A DNA stretch of 64,000 nucleotides from Anthonomus grandis grandis (Eukaryota; Arthropoda; Insecta; Coleoptera; Curculionidae). Under the pieces are notes generated by a model. It did no database searches. It was not told where the DNA came from and saw nothing but the letters and a program-made list of their open reading frames with translations. The stretch covers positions 17,255,100 through 17,319,099 of the forward strand of contig NC_065554.1 in the NCBI RefSeq assembly GCF_022605725.1, in the 5' to 3' direction. Every line of letters starts with the position of its first letter. The stretch's first letter is position 1. This document shows, piece after piece, positions 12,790 through 24,959 of the stretch. The translations under genes were made by a program, and so were the position numbers.

Positions 12790-14360
12790 AATCAAACAAT
12801 CAATGCTTTATTGTCAAGAAATTGTTACAATTTGTAGACAAAGCTGTAAAACAAAAAAGACACAAAAATACAAACAAAACACAATTGAAGAAAAGAAAAA
12901 CAAAACAAAATTTAAAAAAAATAAATAAATAAATAGAATAGAATATCTACAATATATACAGATTAATACAATTTAGAAATTGTAAGTAGTCAAAAATATA
13001 CTTTTTAATGTATACAATGTCAAAAAAAAATCATTAAAGAAATCTCTCCATGTTAAAAAAAAATGTAAAATTTTTTTAAAAAAGTAAAAAAATTAAAAAA
13101 AATCCAAAAAATAGCTACACAAAGCAGTATACCTAAACATGTACAGATAGTAAAAATACATAATCAGCTAGTGCGAAATTTCAAATCAATGATAAAAAAA
13201 AAATCGTTAAGTGTAACTAAAAAGCTCTCTCCAGTAAGAATGCTTTTAATGCTTTACGAAATGCAAAAAAAGATGTGATGGATTTAATTTCCAATGGCAG
13301 ATGATTGTACATTTTTTTTGCATTATATAATATGGAACTTTTGACCAACTCTGAATGTGGGGTAGGCAAGTATAGATCATGTTCCGTGTTTCTAAGTGGA
13401 TAACTATGGGAAGGCCTATCAGATGCTGAACCGTGTTTGCGTATTAGACAAACGGACTTAAATATGAATAAAGATGGTTATATTTAAGTAATTATTTGAA
13501 ATTTTTTGAAGAAATGCTGGCAATGACTTCTGTATTTCAGTCTCAGTGTATAACGTAAAGCTCTCTTTTGTAGTCTAAAAATACGGTCAAATTAAGTTAC
13601 ACTACATGTACCCCAGAATGGAAGGGCGTATCGAAGGTGCGATTCAAAAAGAACAAAATAAACTGTTCTAGAACTGGACAGGCTAAGCTCCTTAGAAATT
13701 GATCTTAACGCAAAACAAGCGGAATTTAATTTTCTTGATAAAGAGTCAATATGTGTGTCCCATTTTAACGAGTTGACAACAGTTAGCCCTAAAAACTTTA
13801 CAGAACCAAATTCGTCAATTGTTGCATTACCAAGTATAAAATATTGCAAGGTATTTTTATAGGACAACATTTTAGTTTTGGAAATGATGAGACAAAGGAG
13901 ATTAGAGTCGCACCATAATTTGATAGTAGTTAAATCATTTGATACGGTTCTATGAAGTGTAGAAATATCCGGATTACTCCAGGTAAAACTAGTATCATCA
14001 GCAAATAGACAGAATTTACCGTTAATATTTAGATTAGCAATGTCATTGATGAAGATAAGAAACAAAATAGGGCCAAGTACGGAACCTTGAGACACTCCAC
14101 TTTATATTGGCTTGCAAGAAGACATAGTCGAATCAATTCTCACAGCTTGACTTCTGTTATTGAGATACGACTTAAACCACTCAAAAGGTGCTCCTCTGAA
14201 CCCGTAATATTGCAATTTTTTTAATAAAATGTCATGATTAACCCAATCAAAGGCTTTAGAAAAATCACAGAAAATTGTTGTCTTAATACTCAAAATAATA
14301 CCAAATAACATAGTACTTTGGAATGTTGAAATGTTACCATACTGTACAAAATATTGCTAG
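12790..14360 (-). mobile_element. 5'-truncated Jockey/CR1-like LINE nested in the transposon
   Basis: Minus-strand insertion. Its 3' end reads GACAATAAAGCATTGATTG at about 12816-12798, an A-rich 3' UTR covers about 12850-13200, and the reverse transcriptase C-terminal half lies at 13200-14360. The frame is continuous (same phase throughout) but has nonsense codons at 14102-14104 and 13592-13594 and two near 13487-13494. The 5' junction lies between about 14345 and 14419, where plus-strand transposase coding starts. A target duplication could not be identified with confidence. Because it interrupts the transposon, it is the younger insertion. Confidence 0.85.
13200..14360 (-). pseudogene. LINE reverse transcriptase C-terminal half, nonsense-interrupted
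   Basis: Readable motifs in order: CDFSKAFDWVNHDILLKKL (14260-14205), GVSQGSVLGPILFLIFIND (about 14100-14045; the usual Pro of GVPQG is Ser), CLFADDTSFTW (about 14010, with both catalytic Asp present), VKFLGLTVVNSLKWDTHID (about 13795-13740), RYALPFWGTC (about 13620), then IFRLQKRALRYTL and, after two stops, a KKMYNHLPLEIKSITSFF tail typical of the clade. No frameshift is needed to read through, only four stops. The C-terminal part extends to about 13205, followed by 3' UTR. Confidence 0.85.
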
Positions 14361-14418
14361 TTATTAGAGTTTAGAGTTAGATTGGTATGAGAATTTTAAG
14401 CTTTGCCATATTTTCGTT

Positions 14419-15420
14419 TTGTTAACTATTAAATTTAAAATTACTTATAAGCTTCAAAAGGGAGTCGAAATTATTTCAATGTTCTTTAGAATTAACAATT
14501 GTGCTAGAGCAACTTCATTGTCCTACAATGAATTACATCCAGATGTATACTTTTCATATAGGTACGTCATAAACTTAGTGGCAAAATTTCGTGAAACAGG
14601 ATCAGTTATAAACAGACCTAGAAATGTAATCCAATCCAGTCCTAAATAAAGATGTAGAAGTTATAGTTTTCGGTCATATGTCAATCATTCCCACACTCAG
14701 TAAAAGGAAAGTAAATGAAATATTAGGTATTTCGCGTAGAGGTGTCCAGATGATTTAAAAAAAATACAGGTTTTATCACCACAAAATTAAACTAGTGCAG
14801 GAACTTAACGAGGATGAAAATGACCACCAATTACAGTTTTATAACTATTAGTGAACGAATCCTTGGCAATCCAAAATTTATTTTTAATGTTTCATTTTCT
14901 AATGAAATCAGCTTTTTCCCTAATGGTATTATAAACAGACATGATTGCAAATATTAGACGGATTTCAACCCTTAATTATTTAGGGAAGTACATACCCAAT
15001 ATCCCGAAAAACTAAATGTATGGGCTGTAATTTTCGGTGATCGGATTATTGAGCCATATTTTTACCTGGAAATTTAATAGGAGATAGCCATTGAGAAAAA
15101 TGAGTGCCATTGTCCAGAACATTGAATTTATTAGCAAGACGAAGTACCTCCGCGTTATGCGTTTTCAGTAAGGCAATTCTTGGATGAAACTTTTTATGGA
15201 AGATGGATTAGACAGAGAAGTTCAACTGAATGGCCTGCCAAATCTCCTGATTTGTCACTCCTTAACTTTTTTTTTAAGGGGTCATTTAAAATCCAAAATT
15301 TATGTTATAGAGCGCACGAGTGCCAACACATTATACCTGAAATATTACATAATGTGCAAAAGTATCGCTACTTTTGTATGCATATTGGAAGAGAGTATTT
15401 TCAACATTTAATTGATTAGA
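14419..15420 (+). pseudogene. Transposase of the Tc1/mariner (IS630) superfamily, heavily decayed
   Basis: The N-terminal helix-turn-helix part is open at 14419-14649: INNCARATSLSYNELHPDVY, then YVINLVAKFRETGSVINRPR, a typical paired-type DNA-binding region. It then breaks: KRKVNEILGISRRGVQMI at about 14705, LVQELNEDENDHQLQF at about 14795, KLNVWA.IFGDRIIEPYFLP at about 15010-15070, and near the C-terminus RQRSSTEWPAKSPDLSLLNF (15206-15265), the WPAxSPDLxPLDFF signature downstream of the second catalytic Asp. Multiple stops and frameshifts make it non-functional. Terminal repeats of the same element surround it. Subfamily within the superfamily is uncertain. Confidence 0.8.
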
Positions 15421-15814
15421 ACTAAATACATAAATAACAACTTTATTGGTAATTTATTTTTTTTTAGGTATCCAACACTCTTTTTATTTAGGCATTCAGT
15501 GAAAGTAAATGAAATACATAATTTTTCTTTTTATTCTGTATATTATTATTTATTAATGAAAGTGATAATATGAAATCACTATTTTAAACTTTTATCATTT
15601 AAAAATTAAAAAAAAAACGCTTTTAAAAATTTGAAACTAATAATTTATTTGAAAGGTCTGTTGCGTATCATTTAATACCCTACCTCAAAACGGCTTAGTC
15701 TTATGGGTATTAAATTAATAAATAAAAACAAAATCTTTTTTTTAATATTTTGATAAGCTGAGATATCACAGAATCTTAAGACAGCAAATTAAAATTTTGC
15801 CATAATAAACCACA

Positions 15815-16003
15815 TGAAAAGACCTTTAAAATGAGATATCTTGACCTCAGTTCCCATTTAAAAGTAGCTTTCACCCCCACGTTTAAGGTTTATAAATTCC
15901 AGATTATTTTGTCCCCCTAAAATTAAAAATTAACGCGTTTTTTGATTTTTCACAAAGTCTCGGAAAAAAATTCGGGATGGGAAATTTTCAGTGCGCCACC
16001 CTG
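15815..16003 (-). repeat. Right terminal inverted repeat of the 12366-16003 transposon
   Basis: Ends GTGCGCCACCCTG at 16003, followed by TA at 16004-16005. It is the inverted partner of 12366-12556. Confidence 0.85.
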
Positions 16004-16005
16004 TA

Positions 16006-19000
16006 TATCTCGGATTTAAATTTTGTAACTATTACCACAGTTGCGTTGCCTTTGTTTGCTTTTAAAATAACAAAATCATTGCTAGATTTGAAGAGAAAGA
16101 ACATTCTTTTGATAGTTCTCTTAATATTTTCTTCAGTTTGTGCACTTTTTCTCTACATTTTTGTTATTTTTCATGGTCCTTGTTCTTTCAAATCACTCCA
16201 AAATGTGTCAACCATATAGGTCTGTCCAGAACCCGTATCTTTTAAATTTAAATATAAACTTTTTAATAATCATTTAGCTCATATAACAAAATTGATATCG
16301 AAGGAATCAGTGCCGAAATACCGCCCGGCCAACAAATGTCTTGGGTGCAAAAATCAAAGTATTAACTTGCAATATTAAGCCACAAGCTAAAAAGAGTGAT
16401 ATTATGGTCCTGTCTAATTTTCTCAAATTGTCAAATCCTAAGATAATTTGATAATTTTTGTATCGTTTCATCTGCTTAATGTGGCGCTTGCAGTCAATAA
16501 CGAAGTTGTAAAACATTTAAAGTTGTCTAAGAATGTTTAAATATTTACAAAAACTATGAAGGATATAACTCGTGGGTACAGTAATAGCTTCTTCATATAT
16601 ATCCTTTAAAAATAATTCTATAATTAATATTTTTAATAATAAAGAAACAAAACTTCGACCCTATTGAATAAAACATCAATTTCATATCATCTGATATTAG
16701 ATAATTAACCAACCAATTTCATTTCACAGCCCTTTTCCATTTGAGCGAAGTATACTAAATTGTTATCGACTAAATCGAATTTCAACAACTGCCAGTCAAA
16801 TATCGAAATAATTAGTGACGGACTGTTTCTAGAATTTCACGATCAGAAATTTAAATTATGATCATTAAGTATCATTAAGCGTTAATTTGGAAAAGCTTTA
16901 CGTAAAACAAAAAAGCAGAATATATAATTTGGGATTAATGGATTTTATTAATTACTGACTCAAAACTTTTCATATGGTATCTCATTTATTAGTAAACAAA
17001 ACAATAATAAATACATATATACAAAGATATTTATAGGTAAATTTGATATTTTATGTAAAATAAATACACGTTGTAATTAATGTTTCACTAAATTATATAA
17101 TATTGTTTTTGTATTTTGTCAATAATTATGTTATTATAATGAGTTTTAAATATATTTTATTTCTCTAACCTTTAAACTCCTGTAGGATATATGTCCCAGC
17201 AGCTTTTCATACATCTCTAAAATGGGTTTCACGTATTTAATACTTCCCACTGGGACATTAGTGTTTCATGATTTTGGGATAATAACTCACGAGTTGGCAA
17301 CACGGGCCAATAAATAACCAGGAGTTGAACACGCGTGTGTACATAGTGTGTACATCTAATCAGTATATGTTTTAGTATTGTATTTGTATTTCCAGTGGTC
17401 GGTATTAATTATTTATTGCTGTTTTATAGAATGCGCAAAGTAAGCATTTTTACATAAATATGCCACAATAAATTAGTTTATGTGAGTGTTTTATCCTATT
17501 GTTTGTCCCTGAAATATATATATGTTCCAACAGGTATTCATAGCGAAATATGTAAATGTATCCCATTAGGCGTGTACACATTATTTACCTTTGATATTTG
17601 TAGAGCATGAGCACTAAAAAAAAGTTTCTACCCAGGAGGAGTTGAAGTACTATGTGAAAACATTAGATGAAGTGAGGGAGAATCGTATAAGTCCGACCCT
17701 ATAGCATACAAAATCGAAATTTTATCACATTATCTGAACTTGGGTCAGAAGTGAGTAATTAACTATAATAATAAAATGGAAAATGCTGAAGAAGATAAAA
17801 ACATCAATAGCTAGATGACAATATCTGAAGGTCTACAAATCTTCTGAAGTAAAATCTATTATTCAGTTTATTATACCATCATCTATATCGTGACGGCTCT
17901 TTCTTTATATAGCTTATTGCACAAATCAAAGACAAGAGATTCATGAAAAATTGAAAAAAACAATTGCAATAACTTATGCTAGTAACTGACGTCTGTACCA
18001 ATCTTTTCCATATGTTGGTCAAATAATCTCTTAGTAAGGAGGCAATAAAAATAGCTATAATTGAAGATAGGCGTTAATTGCTTTTATCGAAACTGTAATT
18101 AAACGAACCTGAAAAACCCATTTAAAATATACTACAGGGACAAGGTACTTGTACAGGGTGCTTCAAAAAAACCTTTCCTTAGGCAAGAAGTGACTCAGCG
18201 TTTCATACAATTGACGTATCAGTAGTAAAAGTTAAGAACAGGTCAACCGTCAAACAATAAATAACACTAAATTCAAAAAACGTAGAATTAAAATATATAT
18301 ACGAGATGTCATTCGTTGTAAGCGTACGTGAATGTTCTGAATATTCCTAGTCGTAAGGAAATGGAAGTCACTGAAGGAGCCCTCGCTGAACGTATAAAAA
18401 GGCTGACTGGAATCGTAAGGATGTGTCAAAATTTGAAGTAAAATTATAAGAGGGAAATCCTAAATAAGATTAATAATCAGAGAACTTCATCTAATAGATA
18501 GCAAACTAAAGATTTTATTTTGATTTACAACAACATAAAGCATCCATAACTATATTCAGTGTACATATATTAAGTGTAGAATTTGATTAACTTCAAATGG
18601 TTTCTTTATACGAGACCGAAAGAAAATCTACAAATTGGTGGTTAAAAGTGGACTACATATCTTGATCGCATTTCATAATTTCTTTATCATATTAAAAACA
18701 AAACATACCAAATACTTTTATTTAATAAGTATGAGTCATTGATAGCATATTTTGGAAAAACTGATTTCAAGAGTAAAAGAACCAGGAAAGTTGGCCGATG
18801 ATTTACCTAAAATATGACAAGAAGGCGCTAGTGCTTTCAAAGGAAAATTAAAAAAAGAACCAATCTTTTGTGCAGGTTGTGTAATGTAGTATGCGCGTAC
18901 ATTAATTACGCGATATCATACTGTAGTTAGATAGTTAGTACCTAAAAATTTATACTGCTAAAAAAACTTTCTGGAACATTAATGTCTCATCATTTTTCGT

Positions 19001-20756
19001 AAAAAAAAATTTAAACTAAAAATTAAAATCTACAAATTATTATTTTTTGGTTTATTTTATACCAGGTGTACTAAGTTTCAAAACAATAATCCTAAAAAAA
19101 TCAATTTGTATTAAAAAGATTAACTTAGAAGATTTGTTATCTTACACCCTCTTTTTTGCTGGTGACTGTTATCTCTTTATTCTTTACTGTTATATTTAAT
19201 TTTAAAGGTTTTTTTTATCGTTATTTCCTCATTAATTTATTGCTTACTGGTCAAGCAAAGCCATAACTATTGCGCTCAAAAGGCCAAGTAGGCATTATTT
19301 ATAATGGTTTTAAAAACTTTTCTATCATAAATAACCGCCATATCATCCATTTAAATTATGAATTAATGCCTGCAATACACTTTTCTTACTGCCAACGTCA
19401 GATAACAAAAACTTTCATCTAACTGATGTTTATTATCTATCTATCTAAGTTTTTAACACCAAAACTAACAAAAAAGGGGAAAACGCGCCTTTTTAAAGAC
19501 CCATATAAAATTTTGAAATGCTAGGTTTCCACATTGGTAAAAATTTTACATTGTTCCTGTCTATAAAAACCAATAATTTCAAGAGAATACCAAAAATTAA
19601 AGCAAGCATGAGAATCTAAAAAAGATAAATTATCAATACTTACTACAATAAAATATCCTAAGAAACTATAAACAATATAAACTAGACCCTATTCAATAAT
19701 ACTGTATTATATACTGTTTCATTAATATTATGGAAAAATTAATAACATTCTTTTCTTTAAAAAATCTTATAAACCTATGTCAGCAAATGCGATGGTTGAA
19801 TTAAAATTGGTAACTGGAGCCTTTTTATATGCGAAAGTCTAATTTAATATTCTAGTAGGGCTACTACTTTTAGAAGGAGCTACCTACGGTCGGTCATTAT
19901 GTAAACCATTATGTATCAATGTTTTTTAGTATTTTTTTTTCAATTTTACTTTTTGATAGCTAGCTTTATCAAAGGTAGGTTCTGGTAGGCTCTGGTCCAA
20001 TGTAGAAGATATCGAGTACTTTTTTAATAAGTTTTTTATTCATTTTAACTTTTCTTAAAATCTAAAACAATGTTGGGCTTACTAACCCTTGAGAATCCAA
20101 TTTAACTCTGGCCTCAAACTTAAAGTAAACTAAAATTCCCTGATTTACGTAAATGTTGATCTATACCCATTTAAGTTATGCATTATTCGAATAAATAAAA
20201 ACATAAAATACGAAAATCTGATGCCTCGAATAATAACTCTAGAGGCATACAAATATTCAGAAGATATCTACAATTGTATTGAATTTATTAGTTAAAAATA
20301 TTCATTTTCCTTATTTACTAGTTTAATTTACCACCCTGTATTTCAAACTTTTTGACGTGGACATTTTTTCTTATATTTCATCAAGTATTTAAATTCCGTG
20401 GCGATGTCGCAATGACCCGAGTATCCAAATATAAAATAATTTTTGATTAAAATCTGTTTTAATATATTATGGATTCATCAAAAATTAAATTTATTGGAGA
20501 AACGTCAAATTAATATTTAAATTTGCAGGGTGTAATTTAAATTATTATGTATAGGAGTTATCACATCATAGTTATATATTATTTAGTTGTGTAACAGATT
20601 ATACGCTTTTTAGAACGGAGCACTCTAACTATATATATTCAGTATATTAATGATTAAAATATAATCTATAACGTATTATTTAAGTTTTAAGATTAATATT
20701 ATAGCTTATATTATTTTTGATTTAACTTTTATATTAAAATTTATCAAACGGCTTAC
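16006..20756. other. Intron sequence with possible transposon debris
   Basis: No exon was recognised. At 17600-17700 the plus strand can be read as MSTKKK..TQEELKYYVKTL over a frameshift, perhaps a transposase N-terminus, but the match is weak. Inverted TGTCCCAG/CTGGGACA words occur at about 17188-17270. TACAGGGTGCTTCAAAAAAA at 18152 and the complement of a CACCCTGTATTTC at about 20332 look like stray transposon termini without partners. The remainder is featureless AT-rich DNA. Confidence 0.35.
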
Positions 20757-20952
20757 CATTTTCTGAATAAAAGACTCTAAAGGTATCAGAATGAAGATGT
20801 CCAAAAAACTGTCCAACAATCATCGAGTGGTATTTCCTCACAATCTGGAGATAACGCTTGTTGTGATGGTCCCTGTACATAATGTGGTTTGGCGCGGTTA
20901 TTCCTTTATGCCTTTCATCTGTCCCTGGAGGAACATGCCCCACAAAATACAC
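20757..20952 (-). CDS. SMPDL3-like phosphodiesterase, internal exon (GHVPPG and GHLHSD metal motifs)
   Basis: This 196-nt exon has 65 codons plus one base. It starts at GTG right after an acceptor ATTTTTAG and ends AATG|GTAAGC. The peptide starts VYFVGHVPPGTDER and includes YLQIVRKYHSMIVGQFFGHL followed by HSDTFRVFYSEN. GHVPPG carries the metal-bridging His of the fourth conserved block, and GHLH carries the last two His ligands of the calcineurin-like phosphoesterase fold. Both are intact, which supports a functional product. It is separated from the preceding exon by about 23 kb containing the piggyBac element, a LINE fragment and two mariner-type remnants. A frame read past the donor stops after six codons, as expected for intron. 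Confidence 0.95.
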
Positions 20953-22140
20953 CTAAAAATAAATATAACAATGATTTTGTATCATTTCGAAGTGAACAAA
21001 TATTAAATCATATTATACGACACAAACATAATACAAGAAATATAATTTGATAATTTTCTGTATGGAAAATATAGTTAATTAAAAACTTATATATGTCATG
21101 TTTTAACAAAAATATGTTAAATTATATTTATTTTTGTGTTTAAAATATTTGTTTTAAATTTCCAAATAAATAAAATAATAATTTGTTTGACTTAATCTGT
21201 TTAACCAAAATTTAATTTTCGACATCGAAGGATGCTATTATAGTAGGGTGTCCGTACGGCCAACGCATTTGTGCAGTTATTTGTCAACTAAAATGCGTAG
21301 GATAATATGGACATCGTATGTTTGCCGTTGCTAATGGTATATGGATTTATCAAACGCAATAATAACATCAATAACTAGTATTTTGCGGGAACAAATTTCG
21401 ACGGTCGGATGTTGTTTGTAACGGTATCTGCTTTAAAATTAGTGTGTTATACGTCTGTTTAATTAATGTAGTAGCAAAAACGTGATTGTAGAAAATATGT
21501 CATGTACCGGATATCTCGAAGTAGATAATCACGGTATAAAAATTCGGGAAGTGAAGTTTAATCTCATCTTATTGTATCTCCTGTCATAAAATATTTAATT
21601 TATTAATAGATCAAAATGTTTTTAATTTGGAAAAATATTTTTTAATTAAAAACATTTAAAATAAGCCTTGAAACCAATCCTTTTAGCTTATTTCTATTAA
21701 ATTTACGTATTTTTGATATGACATGCTATACTAATAGAACTAACAACTCACTCCAGTTATAATCTAAAAATCTATTTAAAAATCTGTATGAATTAATATT
21801 TAATTCAAAAACAATTTATTTATCATAAAGTTTTAATACATTGCTGGAAAAAAAAGATAACATTCATTACAAATTACAGATTACAAGATTTTAAGAGAAA
21901 GATTTTGTCAGTTAAATGCTATATTGATTATCAATAATTTGTGAAAAAAATAACCAAAGATTTGCACGAGTGTGCGCTAAAAGGCAATCTAAGTTATTAA
22001 TAATTTTCCATAATTATGGGCTGAATAGGGCTGAATGGAACGTCGAGAGATAAGTATGATGGACACTCCAAACCAGTTTTAATAATTCATACTTATAGTA
22101 ATTATTTTATTCTAAAAGCGAATGCGTGTCCCTCTCTTGT
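20953..22140. other. Intron sequence with a GC-richer island
   Basis: Positions about 21230-21560 stand out as less AT-rich, with no ORF and no recognisable repeat, close to the 5' side of the exon at 20757-20952. No function can be assigned from sequence. Confidence 0.35.
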
Positions 22141-22146
22141 TATATA

Positions 22147-22660
22147 CAGGGTGTTTCAGAACTATGGGATCAAACTTCTAGGGGTTGTTCAGTGCAACAG
22201 TAGAATCCATTTGTGTATAGGAACCCATGTCCGGAAATGTGTCACTACGCCACTACGGCCCTAAGACGCGTTTAAATTTAGAAAAAATATTAATTACCTA
22301 AATAGGATCTGATGCATTTATTTTTACCTTTTGTGTTTACCAAATTTTAGAAAAACGACAACGAAGAAGATACCACTAATTTTGCACATTTCCCAAATGT
22401 TACCTTTAACTTTTAATAACACCATATAGTAAATTTAATTCTCTTTCGGATGGTATATCTAAATTTTATGTGGTGGTAAGAATAACGGATATATTCTTGT
22501 TTATATGAAAAAAAAAACAAAGAAATTTTATAAAATCAAAAAAATGTTAAATACTAAAAGAACTAACAACTTTTCGAAAAAATAAAAAATGTTATACGAC
22601 ATTTTTTATTTAATTACTTCTTAAAGTTTGGCGGTTTTTATAGTAGACACCTTGTATACA
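22147..22660. mobile_element. Candidate MITE with short terminal inverted repeats
   Basis: The left edge TATACAGGGTGTTTCAGAAC at about 22143 is of the type seen at ends of Tc1/mariner-derived elements. About 510 bp to the right, the reverse complement of the segment ending near 22660 begins TATACAAGGTGTCTACTATA, so the first 13 or so bases form an imperfect inverted repeat adjoining TA. No coding content lies between. It could also be one end of a larger decayed element. Confidence 0.45.
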
Positions 22661-23730
22661 TTATTATTTCTAGTTGGATCAGTAGGGTCTGGTAGCGGTA
22701 TTAAAAAGTAATGCAGATACTCCAGTTTCCCATCTTTTTTTTTATCTTAAAGATAAATAAGAACATGTAAAAATCAAACGACGGTTTCACTACTTGCCAA
22801 AATTATTTATTTTATTCTTTACGTTTAATTACTAAGTATTTGAATCAAGTCAAACTAAAATTTAATTCGACTTAGGGATTGATTCAGCACTTTTTCTCAC
22901 TTTCTCTACCACCTTCTTTAAGATAGACGTACAATTTCCCATTTATTCAATTTCCCACCCTTATCCTGTGACCTTAAGAGAGTGAGCAGAGGTAAACCGT
23001 TTGGACGACAAATATCGTCGTATAGGAAAAGCAGCTGCAGATAAACCCTCTGATGAATTTTGACTTATTGTTTTTATTTAAATTAAATAAGTCTAGCCTA
23101 CTTTATTCTAATTCGTGTGATTGCGCATATTATTTAACTAACACGATACCAAAGTACAATCTAAATTAAGTGACAAATAAAATAGTAAATTACCTACCAT
23201 AAGGTAAAGACATTGCGCGTTCTAAGAGAATATAGATGAATTATTGATAATTTTTTTACTTGACATGAAATATAATAAAAAAATTACTAAAATATAAGAT
23301 ACAAAGATACCTAATTGTCTTGTGGACGCAACAAAGAATCGGTATACATTATCACTATCTAAAGAATGCCAGTAATGAATAGAAAAACTATTAATTAATT
23401 AAAAGAATTTAATTTGAGTAGAAAAAAATAGCTTTATAGAATGAAAATCTTGCTCTAGAATGCGACGGTCTCCGAAACTAAATAGGATATTGTCTTTGGG
23501 TAGGAACAGAATTGGAATCACTGTGAGTTAAAGAAGAATTTCTTCAGTTAAGAATCATATTTGTGACAGCTCAATGTCTAGGCTTAATGATACAGTTATA
23601 AAATGAAAATATATAGCGAATCCTAAAAATTAAATGATTTGTGGGACAGTTGTGTCTGTTGTGCAACAACGTGACGCTGGTAAAACCGTAAACTTTCCCA
23701 GATAATTAAACCAAGCGCGCTTCAATGTTC
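22661..23730. other. Intron sequence, no recognised feature
   Basis: AT-rich sequence. Only generic short frames were found. Confidence 0.4.
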
Positions 23731-23734
23731 AGTA

Positions 23735-24520
23735 TACCAGCTATTATAGCTATTATAGCTATTATAGCTATCAATTTTGGAGGTCGATATCTCGGCTTCT
23801 ATGGACACTATCAGGAAAATTCCAATGGTATTGTCTTAGTTCCGTCCTTATGAATCCAACGAGACCATCCGCAAAATCTTGTAGACTTAGCCCATTTCCA
23901 GAAATTTTGAAAGCATCGTATTTTCTTTTCGACCCTCTTTTGAGCCCCAGGACTGAAAAGGAGGTCGAAAATTGACTTGAATCCCGTTATAATCTAGTAT
24001 TTTCGTGATGTATGTGATGAAAATAAGCAGCTGGTATAGTTAGTTCGAAATTGAAACAAATCAATTTCTGGTGAAAAAATTCGATACGAGATCTTGCATT
24101 TTCTAAGACCCATCTTTGGGCTCAAAAACAAGGTAAAAACTTACTTTTTTCGAATTTTCAAAGTAGTTAGTTCGAATCCCATTATAACCCCACATATAAA
24201 CATAGAAAGGTATTTTCGTGATGTATGTCATTAAAATAAGCAGCTCGTAGAATTAGTTTGAAATAGAAACAAATCAATTTCTGGTGAAAAAATTTGATAC
24301 AGGGGGTATACCCGAAAACTAAAAAATATTAAATTTAGAGGTCGATATCTTGGCTTCTAGCCCCTCGGAAAAATTTCAACAATTTAGTCTTAGTTTTGTC
24401 CTTGTGAATCCAACGAGACCCTCCGCAAGGGCGTAGATCTCATATTAGCCGAAATCTCGCATTTTTAGGCCCCATTTCTGGGCAAAAATGAGGTAAAAAA
24501 ATTACTTTTTTAAATGCTCT
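23735..24520. repeat. Complex tandem repeat cluster
   Basis: It begins with three perfect copies of the 9-mer TATTATAGC (about 23738-23766). A segment starting GGAGGTCGATATCTCGGCTT at about 23779 recurs as AGAGGTCGATATCTTGGCTT at about 24330, each followed by a GTCCTT.TGAATCCAACGAGA block. A second unit, TTTTCGTGATGTATGT...AATAAGCAGCT...CAATTTCTGGTGAAAAAA, occurs at about 24000 and 24212 (spacing about 212 bp). This is a nested satellite-like arrangement with no coding content. It may be the body of a non-autonomous transposon. Confidence 0.7.
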
Positions 24521-24959
24521 CATTCCAATGTACCCTGCATAACTGTATTGTAATACACTAAAGACATAGTACCTGACCATGCACTTTGTAAGCTCCAAGC
24601 TCAAATCAGAACTCGTGCTTCATTCTGGTAAAAAATTTCCTGGATTGCTCTATTTAAGAACGCATCTCCCACTTCGGGTCGCATAGCGACTTGATTATGG
24701 CGCCAATTTATTGAATATTTATTCAATATTTGAAGGATGATACCTGTTCAATATTTGTAGCATTCATGAAAAGCGTTTCGTTGATAATAATCTTGGAAAT
24801 AATAATTAATTTGGTCTTGGAAGTGTTCATGTGTAATGAGAATCGTTTACTGTATTATGTAATCTGCTCCGATTTATTAATTTAAATATTTAAAAAATCT
24901 TATTATTTTCTTCACGTTATTTCACACTATTCTATTCTGTAATGAAACTTATAAAAACC

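Larger units (their letters stand above)
12366..16003 (+). mobile_element. Tc1/mariner-superfamily transposon with long TIRs and a nested LINE
   Basis: The left terminus CAGGATGGCGCACCGAAAA at 12366 pairs with the right terminus CAGGGTGGCGCACTGAAAA (reverse complement of 16003-15985), and both are flanked by TA. Similarity between the ends continues inward for about 190 bp, with blocks AAATAATCT, ATAAACCTT, GGGAGTGATAGCTAC and ATATCTCATTTT in the same order in both arms, so these are long imperfect inverted repeats. A broken plus-strand transposase lies at 14419-15420. A minus-strand LINE occupies about 12790-14360 and accounts for much of the 3.6-kb length; without it the element would be about 2.1 kb. 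Confidence 0.85.

Noticed and set aside
15977..16219. An 80-codon plus-strand frame rich in hydrophobic residues.
   Set aside because: It starts inside the right terminal repeat of a transposon and crosses its boundary; hydrophobicity is expected from T-rich DNA.
17590..17720. A possible second piggyBac-type N-terminus (MSTKKK, then TQEELKYYVKTL).
   Set aside because: It needs a frameshift, has no downstream catalytic motifs and no TTAA-flanked termini; the match is too weak to list as an element.
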